NCBI RefSeq assembly: GCF_014905175.1
Contig: NC_057790.1
Span: 9,858,001 to 9,922,000, forward strand
Reading direction: 5' to 3'
Length of the DNA stretch: 64,000 bases
DNA from: Aphidius gifuensis
Lineage: Eukaryota; Arthropoda; Insecta; Hymenoptera; Braconidae
The notes under the pieces were generated by a model that made no database searches, had not been told where the DNA came from, and saw nothing but the letters and a program-made list of their open reading frames with translations. Shown here one piece after another: positions 22,690 through 34,326 of this stretch. The first letter of the stretch is position 1. Every line of letters begins with the position of its first letter. A program made the position numbers and the translations under genes.

Positions 22690-23330
22690 TTTTATTTCGC
22701 GCATTCTGACCACGCATACGCGCAGTGACTGAATATCACGTGCGTTCTTAGGTTGTTTGTTAGTGTGGGTTTTCACACATGTACATAATTCAAAAATTTT
22801 ACTTGATTCTTCGACCTCTGGGCAACTGCGCGGTCAGAATGCGTATAAGAAAAAACTGGCCAAAGAACGCTGCCATAATAGGAGCTTTCTTTTGTGTATT
22901 TATTTTTTTTCATATTTATTTCCGTGCATGCGCAGTCGAATGCGCAGTCGGCAAAAAGTTAATTTGCAACAGCGTAGCACATGAAGGGGTGGATCAGCTA
23001 TATGCCAATTCTTATTTTTCAAGAATTATTCGTTCTACGCCACTGCTCTTTCCTCATGGTTGCATAATATGCGCATGAGCATGATCATGCGCATTGAAAT
23101 GAAAAAAAATAAATACACAAAAGGAAGCACCTTATGTAACTGGAAGGTGAACATCGTGTCGCCGAGAGAGAAACTCAATGGATGGGCTTTTGTCCTTGTC
23201 GGCACAGTCACGTCAGCAAAAAGTATTTGAGACTTTTGAGATGTAATGTAACTTTTATACCGTGTAATACTAGTTTGTTTTAACGTTGACTGTACGAGAT
23301 TTAATGCGCGCATGTTTGAGTGACAGGGAA
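22690..23330. other. Repeat fragments, no gene
   Basis: 22690-22840 is an inverted repeat related to 9887-10075. About 23130-23330 is a diverged fragment of family J. Frames here are repeat-derived. Confidence 0.55.
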
Positions 23331-23536
23331 ATACACCCTAATCTCAGGAAAACGTTTCAAATTCTCCGTTCGGTTCGGTATATCAAGATGGCGGCGATTC
23401 AAACTAGAGCTGCTAATTAGCTGGTTACTTATTTTTTTGACGGTAATAAGCCGGTTTAAAACCAAACAGGGGCGAGGCATCGACGCGCATGCGCAAAACT
23501 CAAAGCTCCATGATAGGTCCAAGATCAGAGACTTCC

Positions 23537-23930
23537 CGGGGAAAGACGGTTTGTATACAACCATATACAACCATATACAATCAAATACAAACATATACAA
23601 TAGTATATAGATGTATATGAAAAGTTGATTATTTTAGTAAGTTTGTATACAACCATATACAGTTGTATATAAGTTTATACAATTATTTATATACAACCAT
23701 ATACAACTATATACAACCATATACAAATATATTCAATCATATACAACTACGCATACAACTATATACAATCATATACAACCATACAACTTGGTAGCTTAGT
23801 TTATTAATCTTGTATACAATCATATATGGTTATATACAAACATATATGGACATATACAACTGTATATATTTATATATGTTTATATATGAATTTTGTAAAA
23901 TCATATACAACTATACAACTTGGTAGCTTA
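23537..23930. mobile_element. CCCGGG/TATACAACC minisatellite element, truncated
   Basis: Starts with CCCGGGGAAAGACGGTTTGT and runs through degenerate TATACAACCATA units to ACAACTTGGTAGCTTA, a junction also present at 34240 and 35680. Confidence 0.75.
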
Positions 23931-24190
23931 CCCCTAGCGGATGGCTCGACTCTCCAATGTAGCACTCAGTCGACAGCGATTTGACAGCCATTCGACAGCA
24001 TATATAAAACGTAATTCACGAGCGCCGGATAATCAAAATGAATTGGAAAAATATAAAATAAATATAAGATTATAATGACAACAACTTAAACTGAAGAAAA
24101 CCTTGACTAGTATATGTATTTGATATTAAACAAGAGTTTAAATTACATACGGTAGAGAGGTTAGGTTGACATGATTCGAATATCTACTGG
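23931..24190. repeat. Dispersed repeat bordering the satellite
   Basis: Reverse complement of 751-1010. CGACAG-rich sequence suggests a shared origin with the adjoining satellite. Confidence 0.7.
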
Positions 24191-26955
24191 AGTCAAAACG
24201 CTGTCGAGCCTCAGACCATTCATCGGTAATTGATTCGGTCATAATTACCGAGATATTTTGTCACTGAATCGACAGGCTTTCGACACCGAATTGAGAGGTG
24301 TCTAATTTATTCATTTTTTATTGTTTTTAATTGTTTAAACATCTTGAAGGACTGTATTATTTATTAATGATAAATTTGCATTTTTTTCATAAAAAAATTA
24401 ATAGAATATATAAAAAAACTTGTAAAAATTAAATCAAAAAATTTTTTTTTTGTTTATAATTTTTAAATTAATTATTAATAACAATTGCATGTAAAAAACA
24501 AAATAAAACAGTAAAATTAAGCATTTAAAGATTAAACAATCGCAAAAATAATTTTTTTTTAAATTTTATATCACTATATGCCAGTTGACTCTGTCTCGAC
24601 ACCGTTTCGATCGCGTTTCGACAGCATTTCGACAGGCGTTCGACACCGAATTGAGAGGTGTCTAATTTATTTTGTTTATAATTTTTAAATTAATTGTTAA
24701 TAACAATTGCATGTAAAAAATAATATAAAACAGTATAATTATGCATTTAAAAATCATACAATCGTAAAAATAGCTTTTTTTCAATTTTTTCACGCTATAT
24801 ATCTATTGACTCTGTCTCGACACCGTTTTGATCGCGTTTCGACAGCATTTCGACAGGCTTTCGACACCTAATTGAGAGGTGTCTAATTTATTCATTTTTT
24901 ATTGTTTTTAATTGTTTAAACATTATAATGGACTTTATTAATGATAAATTTGCATTTTTTTTATAAAAAAAAAATAGAAAATAAAAAAAACCTTGTGAAA
25001 ATTTATAAAAAAAAATTTTTTTTTTGTTTATAATTTTTAAATTAATTGTTAATAACAATTGCATGTAAAAAATAATATAAAACAGTATAATTATGCATTT
25101 AAAAATCATACAATCGTAAAAATAGCTTTTTTTCAATTTTTTCACGCTATATATCTATTGACTCTGTCTCGACACCGTTTTGATCGCGTTTCGACAGCAT
25201 TTCGACCGACTTTCGACAGGCTTTCGACACCGAATTGAGAGGTGTCTAATTTATTCATTTGTTATTGTTTTTAATTGTTTAAACATTATGAAGGACTGTA
25301 TTAATGATAAATTTGCATTTTTTTTATAAAAATAAAATAGAATATGAAAAAAAACTTGCAATAATTTATAAAAAAAAATTTTTTTTTTGTTTATAATTTT
25401 TAAATTAATTGTTAATAACAATTGTATGTAAAAAATAATATAAAACAGTATAATTATGCACTTAAAGATTAAACAATCGCCAAAATAATTTTTTTTAAAT
25501 TTTATATTACTATATGCCAGTTGACTCTGTCTCGACACCGTTTCGATCGCGTTTCGAGAGCATTTTGACGGCCTTTCGACGGGCTTTCGACACCGAATTG
25601 AGAGCTGCCTAATTTTTTCATTTTTCATTGCTTTATATCGTTTAAACATTATAATGGACTGTATTAATGATAAATTTGAATTTTTTTTATAAAAAAAAAA
25701 TAGAAAATAAAAAAAACCTTGTGGAAATTTATAAAAAAAAATTTTTTTTTTTTGTTTATAATTTTTAAATTAATTGTTAATACTAATTGCATGTAAAAAT
25801 TAATATAAAACAGTATAATTATGCATTTAAAAATTATACAATCGTAAAATTAGCTTTTTTTCAATTTTTTCACGCTATATATCTATTGACTCTGTCTCGA
25901 CACCGTTTCGACAGCATTTCGACCGCCTTTCGACAGGCTTTCGACACCGAATTGAGAGATGTCTAATTTATTCTTTTTTTATTGTTTCCAATTGTTTAAA
26001 CATTATGAAGGACTGTATTAATGATAAATTTGCATTTTTTTTATAAACAAAAAATAGAAAATAAAAAAAAACTTGTGAAAATTTATAAAAAAAAATTTTT
26101 TTTTTGTTTATAATTTTTAAATTAATTGTTAATAACAATTGCATGTAAAAAATAATATAAAACAGTATAATTATGCATTTAAAAATTATACAATCGTAAA
26201 ATTAGCTTTTTTTCAATTTTTTCACGCTATATATCTATTGACTCTGTCTCGACACCGTTTTGATCTCGTTTCGACAGCATTTCGACCGGCTTTCGACAGG
26301 CTTTCGACACCGAATTGAGAGGTGTCTAATTTATTCATTTTTTATTGTTTTTAATTGTTTAAACATTATGAAGGACTGTATTAATGCTAAATTTGCATTC
26401 TTTTTATAAAAAAAAAATAAAAAATAGAAAAAAACTTGTAAATATTTATAAAAAAAAATTTTTTTTTTGTTCATAGTTTTCAAATTAATTGTTAATAACA
26501 ATTGCATGTAAAAAATAATATAAAACAGTATAATTATGCATTTAAAGATTAAACAATCGCCAAAATAATTTTTTTTAAATTTTATATCACTATATGCCAG
26601 TTGACTCTGTCTCGACACCGTTTCGATCGCATTTCGACAGCATTTCGACCGCCTTTCGACAGGCTTTTGACACCGAATTAAGAGGTGCCTAATTTAATCA
26701 TTTTTTATTGTTTTAAATTGTTTAAACATTATAATGGATTTTATTAATGATGAATTTGTATTTTTTTTATAAAAATAAAATAGAAAATAAAAAAAAACTT
26801 GTAAAAAGCTATTTTTACGATTGTATAATTTTTAAATGCTTCATTATATTGTTTCATTATGTTTTTTACATGCAATTATCATTAACAATTAATTTAAAAA
26901 TTATAAACAAAAAAAAATTTTTTTGTTTTACTTTTTACAAGTTTTTTTATATATT
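24191..26955. repeat. Satellite array of ~360-bp units
   Basis: About eight units. The marker GAATTGAGAGGTGTC (or variants) recurs near 24290, 24650, 24870, 25235, 25595, 25955, 26315 and 26675, the second unit being shortened. Each unit has a CGAC-rich block (TCTCGACACCGTTTCGATCG) followed by A/T-rich DNA. The last part (about 26810-26935) is inverted. Minus-strand frames of 85-132 aa are translations of the repeat. Confidence 0.9.
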
Positions 26956-27466
26956 CCAGGTCTAACTCGTCATAACTTTGTTAATAATTAATGAAACGAC
27001 TTGAAACTTGGCATATAGTTTTGTTATAGCTTAGCGATAATAAAAATAACTTAAAAAAATTATATTTACTTGTATTGTTTTTTTTTATTAATTTATTGAG
27101 TAATGCCGGTCGGAAAATACGTTTTTCAAACTTCAAGATAAAAAAGTGTCGAGAAAATTTTAGAATTGAAAAACTTGTCAGTGGCAACATTGTTCATCTA
27201 TATATCAAGAAGTCTTTCTCAAATTTTCAAATTTTTTTAGCAATAATTAGCCAAGTTATTAATTAATTAACAAATTGTGAGCTGCCGCTGCGATTGTAGA
27301 TCCGTAGCGAACGTATGCGCACTCTCCAGTCACTGTAAATACTAATTTCTTGCGCATGCAAACATATAAATTGTGGCAGCGGCAGCTCACAATTTGTTAA
27401 TTAATTAATAACTTAGTTAATTATTGCTAAAAAAATTTAAAAATTTGAGAAAAACTTCTTGATATA

Positions 27467-28400
27467 CACGGAAAAAAATTTACATTTTTTTTTAATAGAA
27501 TAGCATAGCAATTTTTGCGTTGTGTTACAGTAAGCTGGTACCATAAGAGCATCATATTAAAAATCGAGATGGAACATAGCAATTTTTATTGAAGAACGCC
27601 ACCTATACTGGCCATGCGACCTTCCACGGTGTAACATAGTAATTTTTAAAATGGTCAAACGCAAAATTTGCTTTGTTTATAAACGCTCAAAAAAAATATT
27701 ATAAATAAATATTTTTCTTTGTTTTTTTTTGTTTACAATAAATACGTAGACTTAACAAATCGGCCAGGCTCAGGACTTGAACTCTGTACCTTTCGATTAC
27801 AAACCCTACACGGCATCCGTTGCGCCACGATAACTTACGTGAAAATAAAAATTTATTTGTTTTACATCAACAATCGATAAATAAGCAAAGTCACGCCTGC
27901 GCAGTTGACAAAAAATTGGGGGCAGTTGATATTTCTGAGTCCGTCATCAATTTTGCTATGCCCCATCGTAATTTTAAATATGTTGCTTTGTATTTGTTAG
28001 TGACACCTACAGGAATTCCAAGAAAGTTATTAAAATTACTATGCTACATTGTAAATTTTCAGAGGATCATTTTAATTTTGTCCACAACAACAGAGTAAGT
28101 TTTATAAATATACAAAGCAAAAAAAAAAAAAATATTTTTTGCTATGCTACATTGTAATTTTGAGGCTGGATTATTTTAAATTTTAAATTTGGTTTCTGTA
28201 AAAATTTCTTTATGCGTTGCAATTTTTTCATCGGGAAATAGCCAAAAAAAAAACATGAGAAATTGCTATGCTACATTTTAATTTTTCAAGACTACTATCG
28301 TTTTTTTTCGTTTAAATGATATTAAATATTTCAATACTCAAAAGATAGTTCTTTGGTAATGTGGCAGCATAGTAAAATTTGGTGAAAATTTTTCTCCGTG
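27467..28400. mobile_element. TA-flanked element inside K
   Basis: Ends CACGGAAAAAAATTT / TTTTTCTCCGTG, flanked by TA. The unbroken left arm of K (about 27190-27215) shows one TA, so the 2-bp duplication is read directly, as for Tc1/mariner-type elements. The interior repeats GCTATGCTACATT and holds a tRNA-like sequence. No transposase. Confidence 0.85.
27762..27834 (-). tRNA. tRNA-like sequence (probably a SINE or pseudogene)
   Basis: On the minus strand CGTGGCGCAACGGATGCC resembles a tRNA D-arm (A box), and GAGTTCAAGTCC a B box, at tRNA spacing. The D-arm is most like tRNA-Trp but the anticodon arm is not. It sits inside a mobile element, so a functional tRNA is unlikely. Confidence 0.4.
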
Positions 28401-28646
28401 TATAGATGAACAACGTGCCACTGACAAGTTTTTCAATTCTAAAATTTTCTCGACACTTTCTTATCTTGAAGTTTGAAAAACGTATTTTCCGACTGGCATT
28501 TTTCAATAAATTAATAAAAAAAAACAATACAAGTAAATATTATTTTTTTAAGTTATTTTTATTATCGCTAGGCTATAACAAAATTATATGCCAAGTTTCA
28601 AGTCGATTCATTAATTATTAACAAAGTTATGACGAGTTAGACCTGG

Positions 28647-29209
28647 AAAAATAACGTTTTTTTCGAAAAAAAAAATATTAAACATTATTTTTTAATTCAT
28701 TAAATAATTGTTATTGAATATAATTTATTTGAAAGAAAATATGTCATTTTTGATTCTTCACATGAAGGTATTTTTTTTTTTTTTTTTAAATCATTTTAAA
28801 ATTTTCGTCAATTTAACCTGAACAACGTTACGTTATATAGGCCTCCGAGCGCTCAGCGTGTTATAGAATCCGGACCCTCAATTATTGGATTGTAATATGA
28901 TTTTAAATACTTTATTTGTTGAATACTGTCAAAAATTGATTCGTTGAATCTCAATACTGTATAAATAGTTAATAATAAATAGTAAAATTAGCAAATTAAA
29001 TTCATGAAATTATCTGTGCAACAATAAATATATCTTAAGTGGTATTAAGGGAAATTGTATAAAATCAATGTACCTAGAAGAATAAATCAATTAAAAAATA
29101 GTTAAAATAATGGCATTTTTAATACTATGTGTATACGATGTGTTAAACTTATGAAAATGATATATAACTGTCGGAAATTGCGTACATAATATAATTATGC
29201 AGACATCAT
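28647..29209. other. AT-rich repeat DNA, no gene
   Basis: 28650-28890 resembles 20750-21000. The rest is low-complexity with no gene seen. Confidence 0.55.
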
Positions 29210-29457
29210 AACTTGGTTTTTTTTTTTTTTTTAATTCAAATAATTTTAACAAAATTTGTTAAATTTTGACAAAATTAACAAAATTATTTGACGAAATTCC
29301 CTTTAATTTGACAAAATTTGTCAAGTTTTGCCAAATTTTGACAAAATTAGTTTGTCCGTAATTGTCGTAAATTGAGGAGTCCCAATTTCCTCTCACAATT
29401 TGACAAAATTTCTCATGATTATTTAACAAAATTTGACAAAATTATTTTCACCAGGGG
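29210..29457. mobile_element. Right end of a CCCTGG-type element with TTTGACAAAATT repeats
   Basis: Tandem TTTGACAAAATT units ending in ATTATTTTCACCAGGG, the terminus shared with 14538 and 58264. Left end not found. Confidence 0.7.
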
Positions 29458-30031
29458 GATTTGCAACGACATTCAAATGTTTTCAAACTTCAGATTTAGA
29501 ACGACCCATTGTTAAAATTGGTATCTATAAAATATATGGACTGTTATTACAGGAGAAACTCTCTATATATCGTAGTGGTCGGGGCTCTAGTTCTTGGAAT
29601 TACGCAGGGAGGTCTACACCTCCATAGAATTACGATATAGTATATACAGGAGCCCCCACACTCTGGTAAAGAGGACTGAGTGAGCGTGACAAAGCAATCT
29701 AAAAGAAGGAAACCACGTGAGGGAACGATATTTGTGTGGGCAACTCCTCTTGCACTCACATTCATTAACAGCACATGTACGACTCATTTTTAAAATATCT
29801 AATATTACGAATTGAAAAGTTAACAAACAATATTACCGTACTCAATCTGAATTCAATAAATTATTCTAACAGTTAAACAATATAAAAACTACCCAAAAAT
29901 TCAAAATAAACATAATAAAACGAAAAAAATTTAAGGTTATGTAGATTCGGTCACTTTTATTGTTCTGACACTTATTCCACAATAATCTCGCATGAACCGT
30001 TTTTCAATTTATTTTATATATATTACGTATT
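29458..30031. other. Spacer, possibly with degraded coding DNA
   Basis: Frames at 29433-29627 (+) and 29547-29826 (-) are moderately GC-rich but match no family I know. Nothing else seen. Confidence 0.4.
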
Positions 30032-30037
30032 ATATAT

Positions 30038-31320
30038 TGTAACGAGATTTGGCAGATCTCGCGCTCCCAAAAATAATTAGAGGTCTGGTCTGAGGGGTTT
30101 TATCGACTAAGACGCTAATTAATACCACCGGTTTGTGAGTGGCCTCGGTAGTGAGATCCATTTTCGCCTGAATGTCAGTGTTGACTTGGTAGACATCCAC
30201 CTCGAGTGGATAATCCGGATTCCTACCCTGGCTACGACAGATTCGTATCCCCTACTTCGACACTCCCACCGGAGAGTCGCATCGAGGTGTGCGCACAGAT
30301 GGTCGTATGGAGTGGGTCAAACGGGAGTGGGGATAGAGAGCCCATAAAACTGGTGATCGCTTGCATCTCACTGTCAGTCGTCGGCCGGCTCTCGGAGCTG
30401 GCTGATGGCACCGGGACTGGTGACAGTCCGTGGTTGGCTTCCGATGAAGCTAGCTGACTCCTTAGTCCTTGGTGGAGTTGGCTGGTGACTTGGTGATGTC
30501 GACATGCTTCTATGGAGGAGCTAGTTGATATCATTGGTGAAGCTGGCATGACTCCTTGGTGGAGTTAGCCGACTTAGACGATGACGTCGACTGGGTCCTA
30601 GGTTGGAACTAGTTGATGTCACTGATGAGTCCAACCAAGCTCCCGATGCGTGGTGCATGCTCCCGGGGGTGATTTACGATGTCGCCACGCTGTATAGGTA
30701 GGACGTTGTATATCACTCGCTCTCTCGCTCTAGTGTGGTTACTTACTGTCAGGGTAACCTATAATCGAGTAGCCAAATGCATAGAGTGGTCCGGCGTAAG
30801 ACCAGCGTGGCTGCGGATGGACTTTATGTTCGACTACTTGGTGCACTAGAGTGAGTAGGCAATAGGAAGATATTTGGTAAAGCCTGTGAGGTACGAATAT
30901 CCTCGTTCTCGTATTGACTTAGGTTGTGCGAGTGAGTTAGACCAAAGTTAATGATCACGGTAATAACCGCCGCCGCGGGGTGAGGTTATTACGCTCCCGG
31001 CCAATATTAAAATTCATATACATTTTAGTAATGGTGCCAGAGTGACGTCTTGGAACTAATATGGTGGACCGCGCCCCTCTACCATTTCCAAAAAGACTAG
31101 AAAGACCTCTTTCTAGTCTTCTTGACCATTTCTTACTGAACTAGTCGCTACCGAAATGGCCGTCGGCGGCCATTGCTCCCGAAACTACTCCACGGTCCGT
31201 TTGTTGCCGTTATATACCAGTTGGCTCCCTCCTGGCGGTAAGAGAGGAGGATGGTGAGAAATCCTCGTTGATCCCATAGTAACTGAGGCTTCTACTTTAT
31301 CGGTGGAAAAATCAGTTACA
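30038..31320. mobile_element. Candidate solo LTR, 1.28 kb
   Basis: Starts TGTAACGAG and ends AGTTACA (TG...CA with a short inverted repeat), flanked by ATATAT on both sides (30032-30037 and 31321-31326). It is clearly more GC-rich than its surroundings and has no retroviral-type genes. The flanks are low-complexity, so the duplication is weaker evidence than usual. Open frames inside are not protein-like. Confidence 0.65.
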
Positions 31321-31483
31321 ATATATAAATGAATTTCAAATTCAATAAATGTCACAACGTAAAATTCCGAAATTCATTCTGACACTTTTCGTCCAAAAGA
31401 AATATAATGGCGCTGTTAGCAGATAGTTGTACAAAACCATGCAAATGTTGACAATACCATCGCGGTTAACATTGCCGGACCCG

Positions 31484-31556
31484 TATTCAGAGGATGTTCT
31501 CATTAGGGCGTTTTTTTTCCGATGGTGGCGTTTGTGGAGCTTTTCTATAGTTGCTT
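31484..31556. mobile_element. Half of a family B MITE
   Basis: Contains TGTTCTCATTAGGGCG and GATGGTGGCGTTTGTGGAGC; the other half is missing. Confidence 0.7.
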
Positions 31557-31591
31557 TCAAGGTCTGTAGATTAATAGACGGCTGGGATAAT

Positions 31592-31970
31592 GGGTGCATT
31601 CCTTTAATAAACAATTTTTTTTCGTTTTGCAATTTCGCCCTGTCATACCGACTAAAAACTAGAAACAGAAATAACGACAAAAGTGATAAATTTCTCTATG
31701 CAATATTCCAGGCTTTACAGTTTACGATAATGTGTGGTACGACCTATATGTGACAATAACAAACAATCACAACAAGTCAATTTTCTATCTATATTTCAGT
31801 TTGATATAAACATTGAACAGTTATCCATCTAATAATTGGAAGCCAAAAAAAATAATGTCATGTGCCAGTACTGCCACTACAAGAAACAGCTTTTTCCTAT
31901 AAAATTTTGGCCGGTATTACAGGGCGAAATCGCAAAACGAAAAAAAATTTTTTATTAAAGGAATGCACCC
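31592..31970. mobile_element. MITE family C, complete
   Basis: 379 bp, ends GGGTGCATTCCTTTAATA / ATTAAAGGAATGCACCC. Serves as a reference for the interrupted copies. Confidence 0.85.
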
Positions 31971-32573
31971 AAGGTCGTCGCACAAGGATCAAACATGGCC
32001 GACTTTTAGGCGCGCATTATTTAAACCATCTTTATAGCTTACATCTGGTCTATTACAGAAACAGTATACAACAAGAAGTTAACACTTAATTTTTTTCAAT
32101 TAATAATTGATTAAATATTCTGAAAAATTGACAAAGTTATCAGACAGTTTAATATAAATAGTTGTAATAAAGTGAAACAAAAGTTACTCGAATAATATAA
32201 TTTTTTCTTTTTCAATATAAAAATAAAATAGTCGAATACAATTTTTTATCTGACAACAAAATATATTTTTCTGGCTTTAGTAGGCTTTTGCCTGTCGCAT
32301 ACTATAAATAAGTGAATAAAATAACTCAATCAAAAGGTTTTTTAAAAATGGACAATTTTCCGAATACATTAAGAAGCTTGTTAAACTTTTTTTTTAATTT
32401 TTTCTCGTTGTCTTTCTGACAGTATCCTTTTTTCTTATTCAACTCGTAATTCGCAGTCTAAACTAATATTTATTTTTTTTAAGCTTTCTACTTTCTAGTT
32501 TAAACTCGAAATTTCGTGGTGATAAAGACAATGTTGATTTTGAAGCATGAAATTAAATTTGATAACTCCTTCA
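31971..32573. other. AT-rich spacer
   Basis: No gene, RNA or element recognised. Confidence 0.5.
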
Positions 32574-33065
32574 TTATTTTTTTTTTATTATTTCTGCTTG
32601 TAATTCATCAGCAAGAATTGATACTATATGATCCTTATCCAAGTTTACTAGTGGCAATTCAATCTGCTGCTCATCACTTGGTAAACATTTGGTATTATTA
32701 GACTTTGGTAACTTGAATAAACTCTTTTTATTTATCTATGATTACATCAAGCAATGGTCTGGAAAAAGATTCACCTAAGTTTGTTGTTGACAACTGCTTT
32801 AGTGATTCACATGAACTCTAATTAACATCATGTTCTAAAAAAAAAATAACTATTAATATTTTTTTATCAAGACAACTTTAATATAAGTTAAAATTCAATG
32901 TTTATTCTTACTCACGGCACTTGTATTTTGGTGAATTTTACTTAAAAAATCTATCAAAACATCACCAAACAAAAGTGGTACTGCATTTGGTTTTAATTTT
33001 TTTTGAGCCATCCTGACGATGTTGTTCATATTGAGATTCATTATGTTGGATCTTTATAAATATAT
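32574..33065 (-). pseudogene. THAP-domain gene remnant, C-terminal part
   Basis: Minus strand, two exons. Exon 33065-32916 follows a TTTACAG acceptor and reads SQYEQHRQDGSKK then, after a shift in an A-run, KLKPNAVPLLF, which fits the conserved C-terminal AVPxxF box of THAP domains; it ends at GCC|GTGAGT. A second block, 32817-32574, starts after AATTAG, reads SSCESLKQLSTTN, shifts frame once, and ends ...LADELQAEIIKKK with TAA. At least two frameshifts, so it is a pseudogene. A partner for the THAP start at 16748 cannot be proved. Confidence 0.5.
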
Positions 33066-33737
33066 CTGTAAATATCAATATTTTTTAACTAGTAAACTAA
33101 TAATTTTGATCAGGAAAAAGAAAATCATCCCTGGCAGAACTGGCGTGATCGCTTTTGTCGCCAAAGCCAGAGCAAAACCAGAGCAAAGCCAGAGATAATA
33201 AATACAAAATATTAACGATATCAAACGTGAATTTGGGCTTTATATAGATATATTATTTAAATTAAATTATTATTTGACTTATATTTAGCAATAATATTGA
33301 TGTAGAGAGATGAATATAAGGAAAACAAGTAATGTAAAAGTTGACAGATTTTGACATTTTGAGGTTGACTTGAATCGGCTACCCGGGAAAAACGGTTTGT
33401 ATACAACCATATACAATCATATACAACCATATATGATTGTATACAAACTCATACAGTTGTATATCGCCATTTTCTGTATACAAATTTATAAAGTTGTATA
33501 CAGTTGTATATAACCATATATGGAATTTATAGATCAAATTCAAGAATGGTTGTATACAAACATAGATAGTTGTATACAAACATAGATAATTGTATACAAG
33601 TTTATATACCGTGACTTCCAAAAATTTATTAATATCATAAAAAAAAAAAATTTATAATTATTTAAACAATTTAATTTTTTTGTTTATATATTTGATGATT
33701 TATTTGACCGAAAAAATTACACCATAAATACTTGTCT

Positions 33738-33811
33738 TTACCGGGACTTGAACACGGTATCTTCTAGTTGAAACTCCAGAGCTTTACTTACCTAACCACG
33801 GCAGCTACAAT
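33738..33811 (-). tRNA. tRNA-like sequence inside a mobile element
   Basis: Minus strand GCCGTGGTTAGGTAAGTAAAG (shown in part: A box TGGTTAGGTAAGTA) and GTGTTCAAGTCCCG (B box) at tRNA spacing, with a plausible anticodon stem TCTGG/CTAGA. The acceptor stem does not pair well. Likely a SINE remnant. Confidence 0.4.
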
Positions 33812-34326
33812 TGAAAATTAGGAAAATTTGTTCTACTTAAATATTCATTATAATCATAGCAATCCAAGGATCAACTAACACTCGGCCGATATATGCATTT
33901 CATTTGTTTCGTATACCCCGGAATGTATTGTCATAATTTATGAAAAAAATTTTTTATCCCTGAAATTTTCGTTTCGTAAAAAAAATAAGTAGCTGTTACA
34001 TATAATTAAAAAAACACCCTTCCAATATTAAATACATAATAGCGGTTCTTAATATATTTTTATATACATGGAAAGAATGAAAAAAAATCAGTCTTAGTGA
34101 CCCGAATAAAAATCGATGAATGGCAAGTCATAGGTTGGTCAGTCTTCAATGTGCTACTGAGTTGTAAAATTGTATATAATTTTTAAAATGTCCATATATG
34201 TTTGTATATAACCATATATAATTGTATACAAGATAAATAAAGTAAGCTACCAAGTTGTATAGTTGTATATGATTTTATAAATTTATATATAAACATATAT
34301 AAATATATGCAGTTGTATATGTCCAT

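Larger units (their letters stand above)
26956..28646. mobile_element. Long-palindrome element K with nested insertion
   Basis: Arms of about 325 bp: 26956-27292 pairs with 27355-27466 plus 28401-28646, ends CCAGGTCTAACTCGTCATAA / TTATGACGAGTTAGACCTGG. The short loop contains GCTGCCGCTGC. The right arm is split by the TA-flanked element 27467-28400. Confidence 0.85.

Noticed and set aside
24888..26618. Minus-strand frames of 85-132 aa with membrane-like A/T-rich composition
   Set aside because: They repeat with the satellite unit and are low-complexity translations, not genes.
29547..29826. Possible THAP start (MSRTCAVNEC ... FP) on the minus strand
   Set aside because: Cys spacing and the downstream W and AVPxxF features are missing; too weak to call.
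30135..30549. Frames of 70-105 aa in the GC-rich solo LTR
   Set aside because: No family resemblance; higher GC lengthens chance open frames. LTRs usually lack protein genes.
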